A stretch of DNA of 64,000 nucleotides, from contig NZ_VFPL01000001.1 in NCBI RefSeq assembly GCF_006716645.1, positions 4,216,001 to 4,280,000 of the forward strand. Reading direction: 5' to 3'. A program made the position numbers and the translations under genes. This stretch comes from Arcticibacter tournemirensis. GTDB taxonomy: Bacteria; Bacteroidota; Bacteroidia; Sphingobacteriales; Sphingobacteriaceae. The notes below the pieces were generated by a model, which ran no database searches, had not been told where the DNA came from, and was given only the letters and a program-made list of their open reading frames with translations. Below, piece after piece: positions 54,406 through 63,389 of the stretch; the stretch's first letter is position 1; each line of letters opens with the position of its first letter.

Positions 54406-54628
54406 GAGGCTCTCACAACCGCCTTTTTATGCCATTTTCACCAATGATTCTGGTATTTTATTAAAATGAACCTTTAATAATTGATCTGTGCAGCGCGTTT
54501 AAATAAATAGGATAATTGCATCTACGAATGCTAAAAGACAGAGGTTTCCCTCCCCGAATTATCGATCCCGGGATATTCTTTATGAAAAAAAGTGGCTAAC
54601 ACCACTATGGTATCATTAGTATTTTATA

Positions 54629-55513
54629 CTAATATCTGTTTTGTTTGCCGCCGTATTTCTTCTGGTATTCAGAGGGTGACATTTTGGTTGAGCGTTTAAA
54701 TTGATCAATAAAGTTAGACAAGTTATTAAAGCCGGATTCGATGCTAAGCGTAGCAATAGTTGACTTTCCCTCTATCAACAGTTTCTTTGCATGCCCGATC
54801 CTCACATCGTTCAGATACTGAACAAAGGTTTTCTTAGTCCTCTCCCGGAAATAACGGCAGAACGCATTTGGTGTAAGGCTTGCCAGCGAAGCTACCTCTT
54901 CCAGACGGATGGGACGGGAGAAGTTTCTCATTATAAACTGATAAACTTTGTTAAAACGCTCAAAGTCGCCTGAGTCGATGGTATTCCTCACAAAGCCAAC
55001 ACTGGCGAGCGTCTCATATTCGTCGGTAGTAGCCATGCATTCCAGTAAAGATATCAGTTTGGCAATCCTGAATGCTCCGGTTTCATTAATATACTCAAGG
55101 ATTCTTTCTGTTATCACCTCTTTAGATTTCCCTACAAACTTCACTCCCCTGTTAGACCTGGATAAAAGATTACGGATATTGCTCATTTCCGGAAGGTTAA
55201 GCATATTGACTCCGAAGATGTCTTTGAGGAAAAACAGGCACCAGCATGAAGCTTTTAATTTAGATTCTTTATGAAAAAACACATCATGGTTTCTCCATTC
55301 GTGAGGCAGATTGGATCCTATTAAGCACAAATCGCCTTCCTCATACTCTTCTACATGATCACCGACAAAACGAGTACCTGTACCTTCGAGGATATACATA
55401 ATTTCTACTTCGGGGTGGTAGTGCCAGGGAACAATAAAATGGGGAAGTTCTTCTTTGTAGACGTTTATATAACTTGCGCGGTGAAACGGTAATTCCTGGT
55501 ATAGCGGTCTCAT
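54629..55513 (-). CDS. AraC-family transcriptional regulator with cupin sensor domain
   Basis: The 294-residue protein has an N-terminal cupin domain with PHFIVPWHYHPEVEIMYILE (about 25-44), which may bind a sugar or related ligand. A C-terminal pair of helix-turn-helix motifs follows (RLEEVASLASLTPNAFCRYF and IATLSIESGFNNLSNFIDQF, ending STKMSPSEYQKKYG). AraC regulators of this shape commonly control carbohydrate loci. It lies between the two peptidase-like genes and the SusC operon on the same strand, so it is the likely activator of the whole locus. Confidence 0.9.
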   Translation of the reverse strand: MRPLYQELPFHRASYINVYKEELPHFIVPWHYHPEVEIMYILEGTGTRFVGDHVEEYEEGDLCLIGSNLPHEWRNHDVFFHKESKLKASCWCLFFLKDIFGVNMLNLPEMSNIRNLLSRSNRGVKFVGKSKEVITERILEYINETGAFRIAKLISLLECMATTDEYETLASVGFVRNTIDSGDFERFNKVYQFIMRNFSRPIRLEEVASLASLTPNAFCRYFRERTKKTFVQYLNDVRIGHAKKLLIEGKSTIATLSIESGFNNLSNFIDQFKRSTKMSPSEYQKKYGGKQNRY

Positions 55514-55540
55514 AATTGGTGTGTTTACGGGTTTGTTTTA

Positions 55541-57049
55541 TTAGGGGCTCCACTTCATATTCATATCCAGCGGATAACTGGGTCTACCGACATTTTTATA
55601 TTTTATGTTCTTTATATCGAGATTACAGAATCCGGACGTTAAAGCCATTAGCTGGGCAGGAGCTATGTCCCGAAGTTCGGGATAAAGATACCCTAACTTA
55701 ACCACTACTACTTTAAATTGCAGTGGATCTAATCCCAATTCTTTAAAATCCCGAATTTCAACGAACGACCTCCTGGCTTTCAAAACCACAACATATACAC
55801 CATTAACATCAAGTAAAGCAGCGGCTCTGTGAGTACCAACTTCCGAATCCAATGTTAAATATAAAACTTTCCCTTCTACTTTTAATGGCTTGCTGTACAC
55901 ATGATCAATTTTTCCGCCGAGTTGTAAACTTATCTGTTTATTAGCTCCCACTTCTGCACACTTTTTAAAAGCATCCTCATCAACAATACCCGCAACCAGT
56001 GCATTTTTTGTGCCCCTTCGTAGAACGGCGGCCAGGACGTTCATATTATCACCCGGCGCCCCGGCAGTTGTATTGTCTCCCGAATCGGAGATAAACACCG
56101 TCTTTCCCGCACTTTCTCCTGCCGCTGTCAGCATCTGGTCGATCGTACCGGAAGGTACGTCAAGCGTCATTTTTGTTCTGCAGTCCCAAATCTGTTGAGC
56201 GAGGTTGACCGCCTCCCTGCGTGCGGCGCTCTTGTACAAATCACTTTTAGCTACAACAAACACCCTCATTGCAGAACGCGGCAGGTCTGCCCAACAATAT
56301 CCGGCAAATATAGAGGCGTCCATAATCCCTTCTTTTGAAGCTACCGCGGGAAGTTGTGAGTATATTGATTTTAAAGGATCTCTTTCGGTAACACTCTTTT
56401 CGCCCGGCACAAGTATTGGTATTGTTACCGATTCAATATGCGGTTTCAAATGTTGCCTTATTGCATCAACCAGCATCTTTACAGCCCGTGTCCTCGTTTC
56501 CTCTTCATCGCGATGAGGGGCAGTGCGATAAGCCGTCAGCATATTAATATGTTTCACAAATTCGGTGGAAGGGTTGCCGTGCAGATCAAAACTTCCGCAG
56601 ATCAAAACATCTTCACCTGCTATCTCCCTGATTTCCTTTATTAAAGTTGCCTGCGCATCAGCATAGCCCTCCACATGAAGCGCACCGTGAAGGTCCATGT
56701 AAATACCGTCGAGACGGCCTGCCGATCTCACTCCCTCCAGCATGTCCTCCTTAAAGCTCTCAAATGCCGAGCGTTCAACTACTCCCCCTGGCCAGGCATA
56801 AGCGTGAAGAGTAGGAATAACTTCAACCTTTTCGGCTTTCAGAAAATCGGCCCACATTTTTCCTTTCAATGCATTTTCGCCCTTTAATACCGAAAAGTCG
56901 GACGCCTTCGTCGGAGAGGTCGAAAACGTGTTTGATTCATTTCTGATGCCAAGAGTGAGCACTCTGATTACCTTATCGAAAGCAAAGCCCTCAACTTTAA
57001 TGGGAAGCAACAGCCAGCCCAAAAACATACCGGTTAAAAACGTCTTCAT
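55541..57049 (-). CDS. M81-family metallopeptidase (MlrC-like)
   Basis: The 502-residue protein matches the MlrC/DUF1485 family, zinc enzymes that include the microcystin-degrading MlrC. A signal peptide (to about KVEG) suggests periplasmic location. The metal site is visible in GSFDLHGNPST (about 155-165) and AYRTAPHRDEEETRTRA. DSGDNTTAGAPGDN near residue 320 is a conserved C-terminal block. Outside microcystin breakdown, members probably cleave small peptide or amide substrates. It starts 4 bp after the M24-like gene and precedes the AraC gene by 27 bp. Confidence 0.85.
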   Translation of the reverse strand: MKTFLTGMFLGWLLLPIKVEGFAFDKVIRVLTLGIRNESNTFSTSPTKASDFSVLKGENALKGKMWADFLKAEKVEVIPTLHAYAWPGGVVERSAFESFKEDMLEGVRSAGRLDGIYMDLHGALHVEGYADAQATLIKEIREIAGEDVLICGSFDLHGNPSTEFVKHINMLTAYRTAPHRDEEETRTRAVKMLVDAIRQHLKPHIESVTIPILVPGEKSVTERDPLKSIYSQLPAVASKEGIMDASIFAGYCWADLPRSAMRVFVVAKSDLYKSAARREAVNLAQQIWDCRTKMTLDVPSGTIDQMLTAAGESAGKTVFISDSGDNTTAGAPGDNMNVLAAVLRRGTKNALVAGIVDEDAFKKCAEVGANKQISLQLGGKIDHVYSKPLKVEGKVLYLTLDSEVGTHRAAALLDVNGVYVVVLKARRSFVEIRDFKELGLDPLQFKVVVVKLGYLYPELRDIAPAQLMALTSGFCNLDIKNIKYKNVGRPSYPLDMNMKWSP

Positions 57050-57053
57050 TATA

Positions 57054-58466
57054 TTAACTTTTCAGACTGAAAACCTTTTTATAGTTGAGAAAAAACGGGG
57101 GTACCAAAGCGGGCATATTCGACAGCGGCAATACTTCTTCCGGCAGCGCGATTCCAAGCTCTTCTTTCATGAATTCTCTCCTGCGCATGCAGCGATCATA
57201 GGTTTCGGGATATTGCTGCTTCACTTGCATCCGTAACTCTTCATCCGCAATAATGATCCCATCTTCCATCCTCGACGAATAGTATTTTTCTGAATGAGGA
57301 ATAATGTCTACCTGAAAATACATTCCCGACCGGATCTCATCCTCCGAATTCTTATATACGGGCGAGCTCACCCACTCTTCATAATGAATCAAATGTCCCG
57401 GATTAAGAAAAATCTGAAAATCTTCAAATGGAAGACGACCGCTGATAATGTCATACAGAACCTTCCCTTTTGTGCCGATCCTTATATTCTCCAGCCACTT
57501 CACACATGCAGAAAAATAAGGCGCCGCGAATTTTTCGATATAGTCTTTAGCCTCTACGGGAAGATCATCTTCACTTTCCACAACCCAGCCGGCACGACAA
57601 ATATTGCTTCCCCAATAGGACAGATTAACAGAACAGGAATCTCCTTTTTTTACCAATGCCCCAACCGGACTCGAAAGTCCGATACGCTTATTTCCAGAAC
57701 TCTTTAAACCTACGTGACATCCTAAGGGATAACCGGTAAACTGATATTCCCTTACCAGTTCAAAATCGGTAACATCGTACCTGAAATTCTTCAATAGATT
57801 TATCACTCCTTCCGATGCCATTACATTTGAAAACTCAAAATGAGCAATCTCAAACGCCGAACAAGCAGCTTTAAGGCCGTAAACAGGCGACATCAGAATA
57901 TCAGATGCGTTCACCACATTACCCTTACCACATAACAGCTGAAGGGTATTAACGATAAAATGAGGCAGTTCTATGGCCGCTTCATACTCCAGAAACTCGA
58001 TTTCCGTAAAATACTTCCATCCTATACACCCGACCTTCGATGCCTCATTGATTACCTCGTCGCTCAAGATCTCCCTAAGAGACCTGCTTTCGTCCCTCGG
58101 CTGACTAATAAGCGAAAATGGCTGATAACGTTCGAATCTGAGCTTACTATCGTTAAATATGGGAGATACTGTTAAATGACTTACACATTCATTTCCCACC
58201 AGCAGCAAGGGAACGCCCTGTTCCTTTATGATTAGCAGCGCTTCTTCGAAGCGAGGGTCAAAGTGCGCCAGATACATTAAATTACCACAATGCTCCCTGT
58301 CCGCATACACTACCAAATGAGTCAGGCTTCGCGCCCTCATCATCTCCCTGCATTTTTCTATCCTCGATTCAATCTCCCCTGACGAAGGATAAATTACCGG
58401 CGTAGCCGATCCGAAATCAGGCCACTCAATTTCCTTTAGATATACTTTTTCTGCTTGCACGGTCAA
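57054..58466 (-). CDS. M24-family (creatinase/aminopeptidase P-like) protein with altered metal ligands
   Basis: The 470-residue protein has a Creatinase_N domain (about 30-200) and an M24 pita-bread domain (about 205-430). At the normal first metal ligands it reads KGDSCSVNLSYWGSNICRAG, with Asn where metallo-aminopeptidases have Asp. A histidine remains in FLNPGHLIHYEEW, the next ligand is Asp in YFQVDIIP, and the final glutamate persists in SSRMEDGIII. Creatinase, a metal-independent M24 enzyme, is a possible model. No signal peptide is seen. The start is TTG or the GTG two codons later; no ATG is near. Confidence 0.75.
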   Translation of the reverse strand: MTVQAEKVYLKEIEWPDFGSATPVIYPSSGEIESRIEKCREMMRARSLTHLVVYADREHCGNLMYLAHFDPRFEEALLIIKEQGVPLLLVGNECVSHLTVSPIFNDSKLRFERYQPFSLISQPRDESRSLREILSDEVINEASKVGCIGWKYFTEIEFLEYEAAIELPHFIVNTLQLLCGKGNVVNASDILMSPVYGLKAACSAFEIAHFEFSNVMASEGVINLLKNFRYDVTDFELVREYQFTGYPLGCHVGLKSSGNKRIGLSSPVGALVKKGDSCSVNLSYWGSNICRAGWVVESEDDLPVEAKDYIEKFAAPYFSACVKWLENIRIGTKGKVLYDIISGRLPFEDFQIFLNPGHLIHYEEWVSSPVYKNSEDEIRSGMYFQVDIIPHSEKYYSSRMEDGIIIADEELRMQVKQQYPETYDRCMRRREFMKEELGIALPEEVLPLSNMPALVPPFFLNYKKVFSLKS

Positions 58467-58492
58467 TTATAATTTTAAAAAGATCCTGTAAA

Positions 58493-58500
58493 CAAATATA
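58493..58500 (-). promoter_or_regulatory. -7 element for the M24/M81/AraC unit
   Basis: The minus strand reads TATATTTG, an exact TAnnTTTG match, 27 bases before the M24-like start. No TTTG lies at the expected spacing. The 285-bp gap to the NAGLU gene end shows no other gene. Confidence 0.45.
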
Positions 58501-58751
58501 AGCGCCACTAACGGTCTCTATTTTTGCTATCTTAGCGAATGTGTATGGTATTTTATCTTCGGCAGCACAGAATTCGAACTATATGGGGTAGGCATTCCTC
58601 TGACATTAATTTTTGCCAGGAAAGAGCGTTCAGGCTGTCACTCCTCAAATGACCTTTGATGTTCTTCTATTCCGCATTAAGGTAATGCAGAATATTTATC
58701 GAGGGCGTTTAATTATTATAGTCACCTGAGGCGCTCAAAAAACCAAAGCGA

Positions 58752-60971
58752 TCATGGCTTTTTAGTGTCGTATACTTCTCTGAATTGCCCAATATACTTC
58801 GTATGCAGACCTTGCACCGTTTTAATCTCATTCCCTGAAGGCTGTTCAGGGAACACGTCGTTCATATTCACCCACTTCCATTCCCAGTCTTTCATCCGCT
58901 CTTCAAATGCTTTCTGATCTAGTTTCGCACCCGATTTGAGTTGCTGGTTCGCAAAACTAAAGAACTGTTCCCATCGCGGTTTGTAAAACGAGGAGATCAA
59001 TCCCGACCATTGACGGCAGGAATACTCATTTAATGAGCTGTTCCTGTCGCCCCACAGCGTGATCAGGTTCCTGGCGTTCCTTTCATAAAGCGCCTTTTCC
59101 CCGGGTGTGTTTCCTGTTCTTTTAGCATCGTTAAGCCATTTGCCGAGCAGGAAATCCTTACGTGTCATCAAAAGGCGGTCAACATCATCCATTACCATTA
59201 AAAAGGCCTTCGTATGGCGGTTGAACTCTTTGCTGTCCTTTCTCTCGTACGCCTTAGCAAACTTTCGTTGTAAGGTATCTGCATAGTTAACAAGCACCTG
59301 CCGGGTAACGTCGACAATATCATATTTAAACCCTTCGGTGTTAAGCTCCTGCGAAGCCTTTATAAGGGCCTCCCAGGCAGGGATCAGGTCTTCCGGCTTG
59401 TAGTTCTTTTTGGGGCGGGTGCCGCGTGTATTTGCCGCGAGTGTTGGCCTTCCGGTAATGATAGACTCAGGCCCTCCCGGCAGAATGCCACCTGTATAAA
59501 CCGTGCGGTATAAAATCTCCCAGGCCTCATCCGCATGGGAATTCTGTGCTCCATAGCGTTGCTTCACATAGTCCCTGAGCCAGGCCGATACGTTGATCGG
59601 ACCGCTTGCCCAGATATTATCCAACATCAACTGATAAATAGCAGGATTCTGCTCAATAGCCTCGGGTGTCAGGCCAATACCAACCATTTTACCCGCAGCC
59701 GCCGACTGCTTTGCCTTAAAGGCGCCGGAAGCAACTTCATCCATGCGGCCATATAAGCTGATATTGCCGCCAAAATTATGCAGCATATTCCAGATCCAGG
59801 GCTTGCCGTAATAAGCATCTGTACGCTGCCACACAGGGTAGTTTTCGCTCCAGAGATCAAGAACGATCATCTTGTCGTTGGGTATCGCATTTAACAAGGC
59901 TTTGATCTGGGCAGGTTTCCAGAACTTCGCGCCGTGATAGAACAGCCAGCCCTGCATAATCCACGTTGCTTTGGGGTCGGCCAGGGCCATCGACTGGTAT
60001 ACTTTCTTGCTGACATTGCTTAGATAGAGCGAATCGGAGGTTGGCGGCGTATTCTCGTTAAAAGTATCTGCAGTATATAGGTGATCCGTACCAAAGGTTT
60101 TAACCTCTTCTTCGATGAACTTTTTGCCAATAACAGTAAACAAGTCATCATCCGGGTCGAGGATGTAAACCGAAGGAAAGGTGGTCCAGTTAGTTTTCTT
60201 AAGCTTTGCCTTCGGAAACCTGTCCTTAAAAGCGGGAGGAACATGGCCGGTGAAGGCCGGCAGGATCGGCGTCATTCCAAACGAACGTTCACGCTCCAGT
60301 ATCTTTTTCTGAAGCACTTCGTGAGCCTGCATCTGGCTTTGCGGAAGAGGCCCGCCCCACCCGTCGATATTCCCCATGTAAAACCAGTTGAAATATGCCG
60401 GACCGGTGAAGAAACTTTCCAGGTCTTTATCGGTAAAGCCGAGGCTTTTGTACACCCTGCTCCAAACTGCGTTCTGCCCCGTAATGGCAAGCGGCATATT
60501 GATGCCATTAAGTGCCATGAAATCTATTTCCCATTGCCAACGTTCCCAGTCCCACCAGCTCATAGAATAATTAAACGTGCAGTAGTTCAGATAATACCTG
60601 TATTTATATGGTGTCGTTTTGCTTACCTTCTCATTCACAGGAGGCAATTTGGATGGTAAATCAAGATTTGTTCCATTCCATGATATCAGGCAGCCTGCGT
60701 AATTACGCAGATAGTAGTTCAATGCACTTGCTATAGATATGTTATTATTCCCCGACAATACGATCTTATCATTCTTACTTTCCAGCTCAAAGATGTCCTT
60801 ACCATCAGCGGCCGCGGGAATGTAATTAATCTCAAAATGCGCTGCATGCTCTTTAACAATGCGGCGAAGGAATGCATTGGCTGCGTCGCGGTCGGGTACA
60901 GCCGTGGCATGGGCTGAAAATGTAAAAAGCGCCAGCAGGCTAAAGGTGATGTTTCTGAGAGACTTACGCAT
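58752..60971 (-). CDS. Alpha-N-acetylglucosaminidase (GH89, NAGLU-like)
   Basis: The 739-residue protein is a full-length homologue of NAGLU, which removes terminal alpha-linked N-acetylglucosamine. A signal peptide ends at SAHA. The central (beta/alpha)8 domain shows YYLNYCTFNYSMSWWDWERW near residue 125, LNGINMPLAITGQNAVW, and YTADTFNENTPPTSDSLYLS with a catalytic glutamate. A helical C-terminal domain follows. It is probably periplasmic. It starts 4 bp after the endonuclease/exonuclease/phosphatase gene, so it ends a nutrient operon with SusD-like and DUF5689 genes upstream. Confidence 0.93.
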   Translation of the reverse strand: MRKSLRNITFSLLALFTFSAHATAVPDRDAANAFLRRIVKEHAAHFEINYIPAAADGKDIFELESKNDKIVLSGNNNISIASALNYYLRNYAGCLISWNGTNLDLPSKLPPVNEKVSKTTPYKYRYYLNYCTFNYSMSWWDWERWQWEIDFMALNGINMPLAITGQNAVWSRVYKSLGFTDKDLESFFTGPAYFNWFYMGNIDGWGGPLPQSQMQAHEVLQKKILERERSFGMTPILPAFTGHVPPAFKDRFPKAKLKKTNWTTFPSVYILDPDDDLFTVIGKKFIEEEVKTFGTDHLYTADTFNENTPPTSDSLYLSNVSKKVYQSMALADPKATWIMQGWLFYHGAKFWKPAQIKALLNAIPNDKMIVLDLWSENYPVWQRTDAYYGKPWIWNMLHNFGGNISLYGRMDEVASGAFKAKQSAAAGKMVGIGLTPEAIEQNPAIYQLMLDNIWASGPINVSAWLRDYVKQRYGAQNSHADEAWEILYRTVYTGGILPGGPESIITGRPTLAANTRGTRPKKNYKPEDLIPAWEALIKASQELNTEGFKYDIVDVTRQVLVNYADTLQRKFAKAYERKDSKEFNRHTKAFLMVMDDVDRLLMTRKDFLLGKWLNDAKRTGNTPGEKALYERNARNLITLWGDRNSSLNEYSCRQWSGLISSFYKPRWEQFFSFANQQLKSGAKLDQKAFEERMKDWEWKWVNMNDVFPEQPSGNEIKTVQGLHTKYIGQFREVYDTKKP

Positions 60972-60975
60972 GAAT

Positions 60976-61791
60976 CTATTCTTGTTGTTTACTAAAAGCA
61001 GCTGTTATAGGACGATGGTCGGATGCGTAGGTTTCCTCGACTACGACATACTCCAGTAATGGCCACTTTATATTTCTCGTCGCAATATAATCGATGGTGC
61101 GGCGCGGATTAACCTGAGGAGAAGTACCCGGACAATTATCCACACAAGTACGTTTGAACTGCGCATCAAGCAGATCAATAACACCCGAACCTGCAACACT
61201 GTTTAAGTCGCCGCACAGGATCACCGGCAAAGATACATTTTCAAACTCTTTTAAAATACGCTGCATCTGAACGATCCGGTTTCCGTGATCCCTTGTAGCA
61301 TCGAGATGGGTATTTGCAAAAATAATCTTTTGCTTGTCCACCTTTACTGTTACATATGCCAGTATGCGGTCTTCAGCTTCAACTTTCTGTGGAAGCGGAA
61401 TCAGGCGGACATTACGCAGCTTAAACCGGCTCAATATGGCAATGCCGTATTCTCCTCCATCGTAGTCAATCGCTCTGAAGAACTTATAATGAAGTCCCGT
61501 CTTTTCGGCAAGCAGTTTCGCTTCATCAACACCTCCGGAGCGTTTAGTACCTGTCTCCACCTCCTGTAGAGCTACCAGATCCGCCTTCGATTCCCTGATT
61601 ACACGGGCAATGGCATCCAGGTCAATAAGACCTGGTTTTGAGGGCGGATTGGCGTGATGAATATTGTACGACATGACACGCAGAACATCGGGTGAACCTC
61701 CATTGGCGACTTTACTTTGCGCCGATGTATCGTTCATAAAAGCCATTTGTGCTGTAATGCACAGAAAAAAAAGTATTTTGCTGATCTTCAT
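60976..61791 (-). CDS. Secreted endonuclease/exonuclease/phosphatase-family protein
   Basis: The 271-residue protein has a signal peptide (to about DTSAQ) and the metal-dependent EEP fold: VMSYNIHHANPP near residue 40, LVALQEVETGT with the catalytic glutamate, VILCGDLNSVAGSG and the closing SDHRPITAAF. Members hydrolyse phosphodiesters in nucleic acids, sphingomyelin or phosphoinositides. Its start overlaps the DUF5689 gene stop by one base (TAATG), so the genes are co-translated. Among SusC/D loci it could release phosphate or free a nucleotide-like or phospho-glycan substrate. Confidence 0.87.
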   Translation of the reverse strand: MKISKILFFLCITAQMAFMNDTSAQSKVANGGSPDVLRVMSYNIHHANPPSKPGLIDLDAIARVIRESKADLVALQEVETGTKRSGGVDEAKLLAEKTGLHYKFFRAIDYDGGEYGIAILSRFKLRNVRLIPLPQKVEAEDRILAYVTVKVDKQKIIFANTHLDATRDHGNRIVQMQRILKEFENVSLPVILCGDLNSVAGSGVIDLLDAQFKRTCVDNCPGTSPQVNPRRTIDYIATRNIKWPLLEYVVVEETYASDHRPITAAFSKQQE

Positions 61792-63368
61792 TATTGAACA
61801 ACTTTAGTTGGGAACAGTCCTTCTGTAGTACCATCTCCTGCAGGGAATTCTTTTTCAAGCTCATCCAGAGTGGAAGTTTTGGAAAGATCAACTACCCGTT
61901 GTGCTCTGGCTTTTACCCAACGATCGAGACGGACATTATATTCACCTCCTAATTTATAAAACCAGCCGGAATCGGACGGCGTACCATAAGCAAGACAAAT
62001 AGTGTTCGAACCCTGCTTGTAGAACGGCTGCTCAACTAAAGAAACCGGATTAACGATATCATACCAGTCGGTGTTTGTAATACGATAGCCAACAGGGGGA
62101 TTAGTACTGCTTAGTACACTTCCGTTATAGCCTATGAAAATCACATCAATAGGCACAGAAGTCCGGGTTACTGTAGTTCCTTCAAATACAGCTATGCCGC
62201 AGGCGAAAGTCCCGCTGTTAATAAACAGGTTTGTATTGGGGGAGCCAAACCCATCACCGGTAGTGCCCGTAGCACCGTAGTTTCTTGAAACGATCCAGTT
62301 TGCTTGCGCCATGCTTGTTGAGTTTTGCCCGTTAATGAGCTTCTTCGAATTGCCTACATAGAAATAAGTCCCTTTTGCCGCTGTACCGGTTTTAAGATCA
62401 AACTTGTAAGTTCTCAAACCTCCCGTCGCCCAACCGTTGGCTGGGAATCCTGTAGGTGTATAGCCCGAGGTTTGATTACAGGTGACCAGCGAAAACGGCG
62501 TAACCGAAAAATCTATATCCCTGGTAGCCAGCAACTGAATGTACTCTCCATCCAAATCCGTACCTTCCACATCGGTAACAAAACCAGAAACTACCACTGC
62601 CGCCTGGGTTACAGTAGAACTGAGTACCGTAATGTCTTCAGGCCGGCGGATGCGCAGATGGGGCGTATACTTCCCTCCAGCGTTCTTGCTGTACGTCACA
62701 ACGCCGAAAAAATTCGCCATGCCGGGTAAGGGGTTATTGGCAAAAGTTGCCGATGCCTCCGTGTGAAGTGTGAAATTATCAAAGCCATCGTTAACCAGTT
62801 TATCGCCACTGTATGTATCGGTCGGCGCCGGTATAGGGTCAAATCCACCTTTTACGATAACAACTTCGGTACTTTCATATTTATCCGGATCGGCAAGAAT
62901 ATAACTGCTCGGCACCCGGTTTATAGCAATGGGCTGATCTGAAGCTACCTTAGTAACCGCAGAACCTGTCAGTCCGGTTACCTGTAATAAACCATCAACA
63001 CGTTTCATTGTTCCACCCACAAGATTTACAATTACCGAATCTCCCGGCACATATTGTTCTGCCTCAGTGCCTATATTAATAGCAATACCCCTCAATTCGT
63101 TCAGGCGCAGCTTATCCTGAACCATCAGCAGTCCCGATGGCAGATTTTTACCGCTATGATCAGAAACCACAACTCCTGTAATTCCCGTGGAGCCAAGCAT
63201 CGATTTCTGGCTTAACGCAAAATCAGCATCTTTATAAAAGCTTCTCAGGTCGAAGATGGCGATATACGGACTTACCTCCGCCCCGGGGAAGTTACCTGTC
63301 TTCTCGCATCCTCCAAAGATCATCATTGAAGAGAACAACCAGGTTATATTTAGTATTATCTTTCTCAT
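61791..63368 (-). CDS. DUF5689 domain lipoprotein
   Basis: The 525-residue protein starts at MRKIILNITW and has a signal with the lipobox FGGC (Cys near residue 20). The mature part begins KTGNFPGAEVSPYIAIFDLR, the DUF5689 opening, and has repeated OB-like and beta-rich segments (GVVVSDHSGKNLPSGLLMVQ). The domain is common in surface lipoproteins next to SusC/D pairs in Bacteroidota; its ligand is unknown. A start three codons upstream is less likely because it adds charge before the signal. It follows the SusD-like gene by 21 bp. Confidence 0.8.
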   Translation of the reverse strand: MRKIILNITWLFSSMMIFGGCEKTGNFPGAEVSPYIAIFDLRSFYKDADFALSQKSMLGSTGITGVVVSDHSGKNLPSGLLMVQDKLRLNELRGIAINIGTEAEQYVPGDSVIVNLVGGTMKRVDGLLQVTGLTGSAVTKVASDQPIAINRVPSSYILADPDKYESTEVVIVKGGFDPIPAPTDTYSGDKLVNDGFDNFTLHTEASATFANNPLPGMANFFGVVTYSKNAGGKYTPHLRIRRPEDITVLSSTVTQAAVVVSGFVTDVEGTDLDGEYIQLLATRDIDFSVTPFSLVTCNQTSGYTPTGFPANGWATGGLRTYKFDLKTGTAAKGTYFYVGNSKKLINGQNSTSMAQANWIVSRNYGATGTTGDGFGSPNTNLFINSGTFACGIAVFEGTTVTRTSVPIDVIFIGYNGSVLSSTNPPVGYRITNTDWYDIVNPVSLVEQPFYKQGSNTICLAYGTPSDSGWFYKLGGEYNVRLDRWVKARAQRVVDLSKTSTLDELEKEFPAGDGTTEGLFPTKVVQ

Positions 63369-63389
63369 ATCTATCAATTTTATAACAGA

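Noticed and set aside
58501-58751. Possible tRNA or small RNA between the NAGLU gene and the M24-like gene
   Set aside because: No cloverleaf, promoter-terminator pair or perfect stem was found; some weak palindromes are within chance.
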